Under the pieces are notes generated by a model. It had not been told where the DNA came from. It did not search any database and was given only the letters and a program-made list of their open reading frames with translations. Below are positions 39,701 through 50,877 of a stretch of 64,000 nt of DNA, in pieces. Position 1 is the first letter of the stretch. The number at the start of each line of letters is the position of its first letter. Origin of the DNA: Dicaeum eximium (taxonomy: Eukaryota > Chordata > Aves > Passeriformes > Dicaeidae). The translations under genes and the position numbers were made by a program. The stretch spans positions 684,144-748,143 of the forward strand of contig VWZP01003801.1 in the NCBI GenBank assembly GCA_013396995.1. The letters are read 5' to 3'.

Positions 39701-39984
39701 GGCTGGCTCTTAAATGACTGCTCAGCAGGAGTGGGCTACTGTCTGGCCTTGCAGCTCACAGCACAGGAGGGGAGCTGAAGAGAGCGGCTGTTCCACTGCT
39801 GAGATGGGGACAGTGGGTTGTTATTATTTATGTTGTGGTGCTGCCTAATATGTTCTGGGTGCATTCCAAAGGCAGAAAGAAACACGGGCCCTGCCCTGGA
39901 GAGCCATGCATAATTGAAAGAGCAGTCAATGCATTATCCAAGCTGTGGGCTCTCCAAACAAACCATCCCTCCCATTCAGAGGAT
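30783..39984. other. non-coding DNA, no recognised gene
   Basis: About 9 kb lack recognised exons or RNA genes. A C/A-rich low-complexity stretch of CCAA repeats lies at 33,191-33,230. Positions about 38,245-38,310 (CAGTTAATGTCTCGGAGCC, CTCCTTTTCTGGAATACC) may be a very eroded sense MIR-like block ('gttacttaacctctctgtgcctcagtttcctc'). Open frames up to 168 codons (35,687-36,193, +) show no motif. The 37-39.7 kb part is richer in G+C. Confidence 0.5.
33191..33230. repeat. CCAA-type low-complexity repeat
   Basis: The + strand contains ACCAACCAACCAACCCCC followed by ACCAAACAAAACCAAACC, all A and C. It is a short imperfect tetranucleotide repeat of the kind that expands by slippage. Confidence 0.8.
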
Positions 39985-40345
39985 TGTTTGAGGCTGAAGG
40001 GAGTGCTGGGGATCATGCAGACCACCCCAACTACTGTCATGGACTGGGATTTATTTAATCTTCCCAGAGCAATGGCTGGAAGCTTAGAAGAGATTCCACA
40101 GTGTCCCCTGACAGTTTGTTCCAATTGCTGTAACTCTTCTTGGAACGATGAGGTTTTTTCCTAATATTTATACTAAACGTTCCCTGCTGCAGCCTCAAGC
40201 CATAACAGCATTTTCTGTCATTTTACTAATGAGAGTGTTTGATGTGTGCTCTTCCTCAGAACAGCCCTTAATATATCTGAGCACAGCCAGCCTGTCTCCT
40301 CCGTGGTACGAACTATCCCAGGGCTCCCAGCATTTCCTCAGAGGC
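39985..40345 (-). mobile_element. CR1 LINE 3' region, antisense, diverged
   Basis: The segment follows the reverse complement of the CR1 3' region block by block. GGGGATCATGCAGACCACCC is the terminus ('ggatcatctagtccaacccc'). GAGATTCCACAG and TTGTTCCAATTGCTGTAACTC match the 'gagactccacaacctccct...cctgttccagtgctctgtcaccctc' block. GGTTTTTTCCTAATATTTAT, then ACTAAACGTTCCCTGCTGCAGC, matches 'tttcttcctaatatctaatctaaacctcccctgctgcag'. CAGCCTGTCTCCTCCGTGG lies where 'tcatgtctcccc' is expected, and CATTTCCTCAGAGG where 'ctttcctcatagg' is expected. It is 5'-truncated in the CR1 manner and carries no reverse-transcriptase sequence. Divergence indicates an old insertion. This is the best-supported LINE in the window. 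Confidence 0.8.
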
Positions 40346-41245
40346 CACGGCACTTTCGTGGGTCAGTGCACAGCTCCAGTCAGTTTGCCCATCTTCATCC
40401 CAGCTGGTACAAATGAACACTAAACACAGAATCTTTCTCTGACTTTCTTAACAAGTGCCACATGGCCAATGCTGTCCTTGCCTCCAGCATTCAGCCCCCT
40501 GAGCTCTTTGCACACCATCATTTAGGAGCTCTCACAACCACTGACACAGGGAAAGAGTCTGAGTTGTGATTGGGGTCTTTTGTTACTGATGCAGAGAGAT
40601 AACTGGGGGTCCACAAGGTGCTCCAGAAAAATGGTGGTGAGACTGAGGCTGCATCCAGAAGTGCTGTGGGTGGACATTGATGCCACACTCCCTCCATTCT
40701 GCTGCACACGTTTCTCTGCACAAGGATGAAGAAATGCACTGTGATGTCCTGTTCACATGGACCTGGAAAATCAAACTCTTAGACAAATAAACTCAGAAGC
40801 AGATTCATGAGAATATTCATGAACTGGGGAAATATATTTTCTCTCCATTTCTCATTATCGCTCATAGACAACAGGTAAAAGCGTACACATTGTGGTCTCA
40901 GCAGTGAAAAGAAAATTAATTATTTATTGCAACTATTCCTGGGTAAAGCCTTTCAGAATAATTTTCTAATCTCTGGTGCCCGAGTGAAGCCCCTGGAAAA
41001 GACCTCAATTTCTGGGATCATCATGTAGCTATGCAAGACCTTCCATTGATGTCGGAGCACCCAGAATCCTAATTCCCTCTGCAAATGTTGGTCATCATTA
41101 GCAAACAATGGTTAAAATGTGCAGTTCTTCTGCTCTAGATACAGTCCCTGTCTGGGGTTTTACCAGGAGTAATGAACAGTGAAGACTAGATGGATGAAAC
41201 CAAGGCTGCACTTGCTGGTGATTTTTCCTGATAGACATAAATAAA

Positions 41246-41290
41246 TGAAAAAAGGAAACAAAAAGAAAGAAAAAAAAGGAAAAACAATAG
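41246..41290. repeat. A-rich purine tract
   Basis: The + strand is almost entirely A with scattered G (AAATGAAAAAAGGAAAC, AAAAAGAAAGAAAAAAAAGG). Such a polypurine tract may be a decayed poly(A) tail or simple slippage product. No retroposed body was recognised beside it. Confidence 0.75.
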
Positions 41291-41735
41291 AATCCAAGAC
41301 AAAAGATCTGTAAAGAAAGATGTTTTGCAGAGGTTTTTTTTATGAGGTTTCAGGCAACCTTCCTTAATCCTGACTCAGAGAATTCATTAATATTCCTGAC
41401 TCTAGGAAGGCAGACTTATGTTGCATAACGTTATTCTCTCTGAATTTTCTCTCTGAAGTGCATGCATGGACTTCACTGATGGCCTGGCCACAGTGTTTAG
41501 TATTCATACAAAAAAGCATTTGCTTTTGTTAGTTTTACCTGGCCTTTCTTGGTGTCCTGAATCACATCCTAGGCAAGCTTATAGTCAATCAAGAATAATC
41601 AGTGATTTTAAATGACCATTTGGCTTAAGTATTTAGGAAGAGCAGTCATTTAATAATCAAGACCTAGAGGATATTCCCTCAGTTTATTTCGAGGGCCTGC
41701 TTTAAAATTCCCAATGCATTAAGGCCTTGCAGAAT

Positions 41736-41787
41736 AACCTAATGATTAGAGAAATATAATTCAAACCTAATGATTAGAGAAGCATAA
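41736..41787. repeat. two-copy 24-bp direct repeat (28-bp period)
   Basis: AACCTAATGATTAGAGAA followed by ATATAA at 41,736-41,759 recurs as AACCTAATGATTAGAGAA followed by GCATAA at 41,764-41,787, with two differences in 24 positions. The interval is four bases. It looks like a small recent tandem duplication. Confidence 0.85.
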
Positions 41788-43284
41788 CATCACAAAGCCT
41801 GGTATTTCTTCCCAGCTCAGCACCACTGTGCCCATGTAAGCATTGCATACTGCACTTGGCTGAGCACCTGAGCTGAATCCCATTCCTGCTGTGCTGTCCT
41901 CCAGCCACAGAAGCAGCTCAAACATCCCAGGGCTGCTGGAGCCTTTGCCAGCTGCTGTGCACATCACCTAAGTGTTTTCATTGTGCAAAGTTTCACAAAG
42001 AAAACTGGACCTCAGCTCATGGTCCCAAACCAGTGGCTTCACCTGGAGGAGACTGGAAGCCTCTAAGGGGGGACAGCAAACTATTTTGTAACCAACCACA
42101 ATGGTAACCATGGCCATCATGATGACACTGGTCAAAGGACAAGTGGAAGAGGCAGCTGTGGGCACTGACAGAGTAGCCACTCTGAGGACAGGGAGGTGAG
42201 GAGCTGCACTGCCCCTGGAGCCTTGCAGGGACCCTATGTGCTGTGACATGGCAGGACTCCCGAAATGCCAGGGCAAATCAGACAGAGATCAAATCAGCAG
42301 AGCCAGTGCAAGCCTTCCACTTTGGAAGAGGAAAGGATGCTGGAGTTTGGGTAGCCCCAGAGCCAAGGGGTTGCAGCTGCCTCACTGATTTTGCTCTGGG
42401 TTGAGGCTGACAACTGCAAAAACATTCCATGACCTTGCTGCTCTTTGCAGGGTTTGTCGCTCAAAGCCGGCATTTGGCTGCACTCAGAGGAAATCACAGA
42501 CTCACTGTTTCAAACGTGGGGAGAAAAATGAAAAGCCACAGCTAAAACAGCTGCTTCCTTCAGCCTCCCTGACCCCTTGGGTGGAGACCAAAGCAAGTTG
42601 TTTCCCCTGTTCTCCTCACTGGCTCAGAGGACAGCCCTCGTACGTGCTATTCACTCTTAGTAGGGAGGAGCTCCTGAGGGACCTCAGGTGAAGTTGGTGG
42701 AAACCCAAAAAACCCCTTAAAATCTTGAAAGTGAGGTTTCAGCAGCAGTTTTTATGGTGTACTAGAATGAAATGAGATGTGTAAATCTTCCCTGGAAAAT
42801 TAATTTATCCTTTGCTGAGAAGAGACCCCATCCCAGGTGAGTGCCATCACAGCTGGTCAGAGCCCCAAGGTGGCAGAGCTCTTCCAAATCAGGCTGCAGC
42901 ATTATTCTTTCAATTTCCTGCAAGGAAGATGTCCCAGGGTTTCAAAGCAGGGGGTGCCACCCCTCTGTGGTGTACAATGCTGGGGGCTCTTCTCTCCTTC
43001 CCTCCAGCTTGCAAAAGAGAAACTTTCCCAACAGCGTGTTAGCTGAAACTCCCCTGAGAGAGCTGGTGGGGAACATTGACAAATACTTAATTTGTGACTG
43101 GCCACAGATGGAAAATGAGCACTGAGATGTCTGATGGGAGCGTGTTTAGAAAGAGCATAGGGTATCTCAGGTATCTTCAGATCAAACAAGAAAGGGAGGT
43201 TTAACTGCTTCTTATGGTAGGTGACCCCTCTCTGAGGGCACTGGGTTCAGAAGGGAGCCTTCAGTTCACTAAAATTCTTATTCA

Positions 43285-43405
43285 GCTGCTTAGATCCTGA
43301 CTGGGTTATTTGAGAGCATGCAAACAAGTTGAAATAGGACAGGAATGAAACCCAGATTCCCTGTGTCCCAGGGTTCTATTTACCACATTGTCATTCCTAG
43401 CAGAC
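43285..43405 (-). mobile_element. MIR-like SINE relic, antisense
   Basis: The + strand carries GGAATGAAACCCAGATTCCC, then GTCCCAGGGTTCTATTTACCACATTGTC, matching the reverse complement of the MIR head-to-centre ('gggattcgaacccaggtctcctgactcccagtcctgtgctctatccactacatca'). Because it retains the B-box-like zone (GAATGAAACCC for 'GGATTCGAACCC'), it represents the tRNA-derived part that other relics here lack. Confidence 0.6.
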
Positions 43406-43889
43406 ACAGTGCATGTGACTCATATCTGCAGTGTCAGAAGTGAACCAACACACCCCAGTAAATGAAAGAATGTTTCCAGACCTACTGTGACCTAAAGTTC
43501 CTCAGGATTTCAGCCTCCCTAGGAGGGAAGGCAAGGCAAGACAGACAATACTGACAACTGTGCAGGAATATTCCTCATTTATCACAGAGAACCCTTCCAT
43601 AAAATGATCAAATGCGTCAGAAACAGATGATTTACTCCTGAACAGTCACTCCAGAACTGGGCTTTTCTGTCAGAACCCTGAAAACTCCTCTAATTCCTGG
43701 GCTAAACAGGTATTTTCAGTAGGCTATAACAATACCACTGACCAGTTCATGCCCTTCCACTTCTGTGCTGAAGTTGATCTTCAACTGAAATAGGTTTTAA
43801 CACCCTGGTTCTGTGTGCCAGAACAACTCTGTCCTGTCTTAGCCTCATCTTCTTAGGCAACTGACAGCTTCCCTTCAATATTTTTTAAC

Positions 43890-44440
43890 ATTACCATCTC
43901 TCACCTCCCCTCTAGCCTGCTCTCTTTCAGTTTTTTCCACTTTTGTGATAATCCCAAATTTCTTAAGATCTGTTAAAAATTTCTTATCATTACCTTATAC
44001 CTTTATTGTTTCACTGAAGTTTAGACAGGTGTGATCTATCACATCTCCTTTGTCCAGATCAGTTATCTTATCTGGAAAACCATGAAGTTAGTCAGACATG
44101 GTTTATCTCATTTTTCCATTTCTTCCTTGTATTTAATTATTGTTTCTTTCAATAATTGTTCTGATAGCTCTGTATGCTACAGCAGTCAGAGTGATCAGTT
44201 TATTATTTTCCAGATGGCTTCCTCCCTCCATCTTAAGTACAGGTACTACATTTTCAATTCTCTAACCATACAGCACTACCTTTAACCTGATGAATTAGTC
44301 AAATATCTTCTAACAAACTTGCACTTTCATCTGCCAGGTCTCCCAGATTTTGAGGGTGAAGCTTCTTTGGTTCCCTGCACATGTCAGTTAAGCACCTTGT
44401 GTTTTCTTTCCCATTGGCCACCCTGCATTTTTTCCACATT
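43890..44440. mobile_element. possible very old LINE-derived segment
   Basis: The T/C-rich segment includes CATCTTAAGTACAGGTACTAC, then ATTTTCAATTCTCTAACC and TGCCAGGTCTCCCAGATTTTG. This recalls sequence found in ancient amniote CR1/L3-like elements ('aaatattggcactacattagcttttttccagtcatctggtacttccccaga'). The similarity is patchy and no coding frame survives. Plain pyrimidine-rich unique DNA is the alternative. Confidence 0.25.
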
Positions 44441-47400
44441 CAGTATCATTAAAAGGTATCTATTACAAGTTTGGGTCATCCCTGGACTCCTTAAAGAAAA
44501 AAAAATTGGGGTACCCCCATCATTTTCTGCATCAGATCATTGTTACTGCCTGCAAATCTGACTTGTCTCTCCTTCTCCTCCCTTGTATTTCCTCCTCTCT
44601 GATTTTAAAAGAAAAAGTAGAAAAAATCTCTCTGTATCTCCAACAAACTTCCCTTGCTGTCTGTTTGCTCATATGTGCTTAGGTCACCCAACAACATTTG
44701 TATCGAGAGAGAGTAGAGTAACTCCCAGAGCAAGCAGGAAAAACTGATTCTGATTATCCATTCCAGCAGGAAAGAAATGCTCTGGCTGCTGACAATGCCT
44801 CCCTGGAACACTTCTGGACTGTCCATAGGGAGTTCATTTTTAGCTCTATAAGTTGAAACCAGTGTTATATTAGATAACTATTTAATTTCAACTGTATGTG
44901 TAGTAACATCCATAAAGGGTCCTGAAGTGAGACATGCAAATCATACAGATAAAATTTGCATAAGGTCAGTCTCCAAGTTTTAATTCCAGCTCCAGGATCT
45001 TTGAGAACACCCTGTCCCTTTCCCTAGTTAGAAGCCTTACTACTAAGTGGCCTTCACTCAGTTCAGATGGGTTTGTTCCCAGATGTCTCCACAGGCAAGA
45101 TTGCTTTCTAACCTCATTCTCATAATAAATAGGAACACCATTTCACAATACCCTTCAGCATGGGAATTCAAAGTGTTTTAAATATGTTGAGCACTTCAAC
45201 AGCAATGAAGAACAAATTTTGTAAATTATGGTTTAACCTTGTAAGAGCAGATGAAAATTAACACTGGGAAGAGTACAAATATAAGGGGATAGCTTTGGCT
45301 TTCTGATGGATGAAAACCTGCATCAGATCTTTGGACAAACCTCACCTTTAATAGCCTTTTCCAAGCTCCTGGTGGTGCTACAGAGATCCCTTCAGTCAGA
45401 AAAGATGTTTCCTGGAGAGCAGTTTATATAAACGAGGATGTATTCCCTTTGGATTCTGCCACAGGAGTTTTATTGCTTTCCTGCTACATATTGATTACTG
45501 TACAGCCAACCCAGTAAACTGATATTTGCTGCCAAGCTACTCCTCAGAGCTTCAGGGAAGATAGAGACTAGGAGATCATCTGGCATAAGAGTGTTCTTGC
45601 TGTCTGCCAGGCTTTTCCCAGGTAACAACTCTGTCAGCACTGATGCCCTGCTACCACAGAGATCTGGCTCTCAGTTCACCTGCCCTCAGCATCCTTCAGC
45701 AGTGAAGGCCTGGCTTCTTCAAATCTTCCTCATCCTAAAGAAGATGTGATGTGTTCCTAGAACATCCTGCAGAGGAAAGACTTTTTTCCCAGCAAGGTGT
45801 GGTGGCTCAAATTGACCAGACAATTTCTCTCTACTGGAGGACAATGTGTGAATGGGGAGCACCACAACACCCATTGCACAAGAAGCTTTTCACACTGATC
45901 CAATGATCTGGAAACACTGCAAGTTATTTTTTGGGCACCACAGCATTTGGTGTCAATGAACTGCCTCTCCTGCAGAAGGGAAGAAGTTTGGAGCCCTAAC
46001 CCATGCTGGAAGCTGCAGGGCTCCCAAACCTGCTTGGCCTCTTGGATGTGCAGTGGGACCATGGAAGCTCTGGGAGCCCCAGTCCAGCATGGCAGAGGAG
46101 CTTGGGAGCTGCAGACCCCCAGTATCTGCCTGGCTTTCTGCCAGTCATAGCAGTGACAAGGCACAGATCTAGGGGAATTTAGCCTATATTTCAGGGAGAA
46201 TTTATTAATTTAGATGAAACAGAGGTTGTTTGTTTTCAGTTAAACATCTTGTCAGAGAATTCCCAGCAAATCCACTTTCTAGATTTCAGCAGAGAAGCTC
46301 AGAATCAGCTTGGATGCCCTCTCCCACCTCTGCTCACAAAGATCTTTGGCAACCTTTGCCCCTGGGAAGGTCCCCTTGGGGCACACAGGCCTTGCTGCAG
46401 TCCAGAGGCACTGGAGAACACAGAACCCATAAGAGGAGACACACTTTGAAAGTGGGTTGTGGTTTAGCTTTTCTAGCTCATTCCCTCATCTTTTTTTATC
46501 CCCGCCTTAAAACATCATTTTCTCTTCTATCTTCTTCCAGAAGCACAGTGGCATGGCTGTTCTACTCTTTTCTGAGACAGCAAATTGGCTGGGGATCTCA
46601 AAAAGTCAGAGACTGTTGGCAGCTGCCAAAATTTTGTCACAAGTTTCTAAAATCTGGTTTCCATACAGCTCCAGCAACCAGACCAATGTGATAAATACAA
46701 ATTTTCACTTTCTTTTACTTCTGATCCTGAAGTAGAAAAAAGATGTGATGAATGAATGGCAAAAATGAGGGAAAATAAAAAAAGAGAGAGCTTCAGGTCC
46801 TGAGGCTGCTTGTCTAAAGAAGCAGGGCTTGCAAAGGTCTCAAAGACAAGAACTTCATGCAGTTTTTGCAAATAAACAGATGTGAGTGATAGACACACTT
46901 AGCTCTCTCTGAGGGGAAGCTGTAGCAGGGTTCAAACCATATTAGACACTGAAACACTGGTGAAAGTCCACCAGACTCCATTAGTTCTTGTGCTTATGGA
47001 AACACTTCTTTTCCATGTCAGTGTTTTGAAGTCAGTTTTCCCATAGCAAGGAAGGCAGATTTTCAATGTTTTAAACAGTCAGCAGTAGAGATGTTGAGAG
47101 CTTGTTTTTTTCCCCCACAATGGCAGATTGAAGTGTTCTTTAATAAGAAAAGTTTTCTGTTGAGCTCAACAAAGATGCTTAAAAAAGGGAGATGTTACTG
47201 CAGTTAGAAAATATAAACGGAATATAACTCACTTCCTCTCTTGGGGGTCATGGTTTTCTCTGTCTACAGGTCGTATTCAATTTTTTTTGTGAATTATAAG
47301 GCAGGCAGAGCATAAGTCATGAGTATATACTTAAAAAAATATAAAAACCACACTGTGGCTTGACTCCATAAAGAAGAAAAGGTAAAAAAGTGTCCAGACT

Positions 47401-48400
47401 TTTTTCCTTTAACACCACTCTATGGAAAATCACACCAGCTCTGTAGCACTTGTCAGAGCAGATGCCTTGCTTTAAGCCAGGCAAAGATTTGGTGCTGTGA
47501 ATTTTGCCCTTTAAGTGTGGGAAAACACCAAAGGGGGAAAAAGTGTTAGTGCTTTCCATTTCTTGCATTATTACTCTCAGCCTGCAGAGTTATCATTATC
47601 ATTGAAAAAAAAAAAAGATAGCAAACCCAGCCATCTGCTTAATAAGCCCAGGCTGGTCATAAATCCACTGGATCCCTTAGATTTTAAAAAGGGGGAAATG
47701 CTTTGAAGCAATTGCAGATTATGCAATGCCAGCCCCCTCTCTGGGAGTGCTGAAACCTTTAATCACCTAAGGAGGGGGAGATGCACGGAGGCCTGGGAGC
47801 CCTGTGTCAATATTATTCCTCTTACATAACACCCTGCTTTATTTGCTGATTGAATGGGCTTTTTTTTTTCTTTTTTTGGTTTTAACTGAAGTTGTCCCTC
47901 AGATGCCAAAAAAGCTTACTGGTGAATTGCAACCTCTTCAGAAGAAAAGCAAACCTCACCCACAAGCAAAACCAAAACAGCATGACAGATTGAGATTTGC
48001 TATCTAAAACCAAACAATCATTAAGAACAAATAATCCAGCAAAGAAGGTATGGCAAGCATTGGGCACCTTCTTGACACAGAAAATTAGGGCCAGCCTAGC
48101 AGGACAGAGAGACAGAGCTCCCCCTCTCCCACAAGCCTGAACTACCCACTACATATTTTCTTTACCCTCCTGCAGGGAAAATGTTTTATTGATAAGGCCT
48201 CTCCTGGTTTGTGATTACCCCCAGAGCTGAGAGAGATTTGAAGCTGGTTAGTTTGACATCATGTCTAGACAGTCCCTTTCCTTGGCAAACACTCAGCCTA
48301 CCTGAGAACAGACAAGTGAGTCCAATAATGTGCAAAAGTGGGCAGGAGGAACCTTTAGGGGCACGCTGGACACACTGACGAGGCTGCACAGAGACACTTG
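44441..48400. other. non-coding DNA, no recognised gene
   Basis: No exon, RNA gene or clear repeat was recognised. Open frames up to 153 codons (46,230-46,691, +) show no motif. Homopolymer runs occur at 47,605-47,616 (A) and 47,860-47,878 (T, one C). Confidence 0.5.
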
Positions 48401-48550
48401 GGGGTGTGTGTGGCACAAGGAGTCTCTCCATGGGTGCAGTGACAGCTCTGGGGGTGTGTGTGGCACAAGGAGTCTCTCCATGGGTGCACTGACAGCTCTG
48501 GGGGTGTGTGTGGCACAAGGAGTCTCTCCATGGGTGCACTGACAGCTCTG
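48401..48550. repeat. 50-bp minisatellite, three copies
   Basis: Three tandem units occupy 48,401-48,450, 48,451-48,500 and 48,501-48,550, each starting GGGGTGTGTGTGGCACAAGG and ending GACAGCTCTG. Units 2 and 3 appear identical. Unit 1 differs by a single base (GTGCAGTGACAG against GTGCACTGACAG). Near-identity implies a recent expansion. Because 50 is not a multiple of three, each copy is read in a different frame, and this produces the repeated peptides seen in several overlapping open frames on both strands here. Confidence 0.95.
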
Positions 48551-50771
48551 CCCTCTCCTGTCCAGGTGCACAGCTGTGCCCAGGCTGGCAGCATTAAAGC
48601 AATGCCCATGATTGCTGCAAGCAGACACAGCAGCACAGCCATGCACACAGCAGCAGAGCTGCCCTTGGTGCCCACACACACCAGGAGTGTCCCCACAGAG
48701 GTGGCTTGGCAGGGCTGCCTTGCCCCGTGCTGTGCCATGGCCCACGTGGCACCCCCAGCTCTCTGCCCTGGGCCTGCTGCTTGGCTGTCTGAGCTACCAA
48801 GAAACCCCTGCTGGAGGTTACAACCTGCAGCTTCAAAGAAAACAAGCTCAGAACCAGTTTTCCTTAAAACACAGCAGCTCAGGATCACTTGCCCAGGGCT
48901 GGGAAGAGAGGGCACGGTATCTGCCTTTCAGTGAAGGCTCCAGTCCCTCTTCCAGCCCCCTGGGCTCTGTGATGCACATGTGTAGGGGCTCTCTCATAGT
49001 GAGTGAGAGAGCAAACACCACATTTGTACATGAAAACAGACCCGAGCCCTGCCCTGACTTCTTCCAGGGTTTGTGCATGCACAAGGATGAGTGCTTGATC
49101 CATCAGCCCAGCACACAGGTCTCTCTTCCATCTCTGTTCCCTGGTACAAAAGGAGAGGGTGGAGACCTCGAGTTTCCTCCAGGACAGCCAGGCACTGTGA
49201 TTGCCCTTGCCATCCTTTAGGCTCACATGATAAAGCTGCTGCCTGCAGACCAAGCCCATGCCAACTGAATTGTTGTCTGGGCCAACCAAAGCCCACAGGG
49301 CCAAATCCCTTTTGTGCTCTCCCTCTTTGAACTGGGTAGAAATCATCTCTGTGAAAACCTCTGGTATTTTTAGGCCAGAGCTGAGCTGCCTGAATGGCTC
49401 ATGGCTGGTTGCCTGCCTGCCCCTTGGGAACGGGGCATGCAGAAGGCAGGGAGGAAAAGGCACGGTCAGACCGTGGTGTTTTGCAGCCATCCTCAGCTGC
49501 CTGGGTGCCACAGAGAGCCGTAGGCAATTTATTCCACAAATAATATAGACTTGAAGAATCTCTGCATCAGGGAGGAATTCAAAGGTTGCGAAGAGCCACC
49601 TTTGCTTGGAAGTGGGATGGAAGACCTGGGAAGAGCTTCCCTCTGGTCCTGGTTAGCAGCTGGCTGGCTCAGCTGAGCATCCATCACGCAGCAAAATGCG
49701 ATAATTGTCTTGCTCTGTGCTCCCCAAACCTGCCAAGTGCGGCCCATGCCCACTGTTAGCAAATCCCACCCTCATTATCTGCTCCCCATCCTGTCTGTCC
49801 GCGGCGCCGGCTCTGGAGCGCGCCACGAAGCGCCCGCCATCCCCTCGCTCCTGGGCCAGCTTGTCGTCACCAGCATTTGTTTGGGAATGTTTGTTGGGAA
49901 GCACATGGTGGCAGGGTCAGTGGATGTCGTTGAGGTTTTTTCCGCTTGCGCCTGGGGGCCAGAGAGCTTTGTGCGTTTCTCAGTATGTTAAACTCAATTA
50001 AAGAAAATAAAAAAAAAAACAACATCAGGATAACTTAAAGCAGATGTGAACACAAGCCTGAGACCCTTCTGAGCACAAACACAGCCATTTCATTGCAATT
50101 CCAAAAGGCTTTTCTGGCAAGCCTCCTCCCCATGTCCTACATTCTTTCATTCCAAGGAAGACAAACAATTCAGACTGGAGCAGCAAGGCACGTTTTTCAA
50201 ATAAACAGGTTCCCTCAAACAGTTTTTGCCTTTGTGTCACCCCAACACCACATTCCTCTCTTAAAGGACCTTCTGGGATGATCTAAATGACAATTTGTGT
50301 CGCACCTTGCATTTGTGTGGTTCAAAGCACCTCACCCAGCCCAAGTGAGCCTCTCACATGGGTGTTTTCACCTTCATATGCCAACACAGTATCTTCACGA
50401 CCTGAAGTTACAGACAGAATCTGTGGCATTTTTGGATGCTAAAACTAGAAATCCTGTAGAACCTTGCACTGCTGGAAGAGGAACATCCCTGGAATGTGAA
50501 GGGCACTACTTGCTGGTGACTAGGGATCCTTTGAAAAGCAGGTTGCATGGTCGTTTCTGCTGATCAACACCAGGTCTGTGGTTTTAAACAGATAAACCAT
50601 AATTGACCTTACAGGTCTTTCAATGGCTCAACCAGAGGGGGATTTTTGGATGGAAGTAGTCAATAACACATTACCTGATTCCCTTGTCACCAGAATTCCA
50701 TCCCTTGTTTCTCCCTGTGTCCCTCAGACCAGCAACTTCCTTGTCCGTAGTCACTCATCCCCTCCTTCTAG
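48551..50771. other. GC-richer DNA with overlapping spurious frames
   Basis: Several open frames of 100-208 codons overlap on both strands (for example minus 48,885-49,511 and plus 48,612-49,220), but none has a recognisable domain, signal peptide or family motif. Opposed frames of similar length argue for stop-poor GC-rich sequence rather than genes. A CpG-dense spot lies at 49,798-49,850. Confidence 0.55.
49798..49850. other. very dense short CpG patch
   Basis: About ten CpG dinucleotides sit in roughly 55 bp (GTCCGCGGCGCCGGC, GAGCGCGCCACGAAGCGCCC), making it the densest spot in the window. It includes a CCGCGG hexamer and potential GC-box or NRF1-like (GCGC) content. It is too short to be a CpG island, so a promoter role is only possible. 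Confidence 0.5.
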
Positions 50772-50877
50772 CCTTAACCCTACCCCTAACACTAGTTCTA
50801 ACCCTAAACCTAATCCTAACCCCAACCCTAACTCTAATTCTAACTCTAACTCTAACCCTAACCCTAACCCTTTCTAA
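50772..50877. repeat. interstitial telomeric repeat, (CCCTAA)n degenerate
   Basis: About 106 bp of the + strand consist of variants of CCCTAA (CCCTAA, CTCTAA, TTCTAA, CCCAAC, AACACT). The purest part, at 50,846-50,876, contains three successive CTAACC units. In vertebrates the TTAGGG strand runs toward the chromosome end, so the orientation here is that of a telomere whose distal side would be to the left. The likely origin is a double-strand-break repair insertion by telomerase or an old fusion or inversion point. The overlapping open frames (Asn/Pro/Ser-rich or Leu/Thr-rich peptides) are translations of this tract, not genes. Confidence 0.93.

Larger units (their letters stand above)
40346..43284. 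other. non-coding DNA with short local repeats
   Basis: No gene is recognised. There is an A/G-rich stretch at 41,246-41,290 and a two-copy direct repeat at 41,736-41,787. The 41.9-43.1 kb part is richer in G+C with overlapping open frames on both strands, none of them recognisable. Confidence 0.5.

Noticed and set aside
46870..46945. tRNA-like B box (GGTTCAAACC) near 46,928
   Set aside because: No A box at the correct distance and no cloverleaf pairing could be found upstream.
48355..49511. Overlapping open frames of 117-208 codons on both strands with repeated peptides
   Set aside because: The peptide repeats are translations of the 50-bp minisatellite in shifting frames. The rest is GC-rich sequence open on both strands without motifs.
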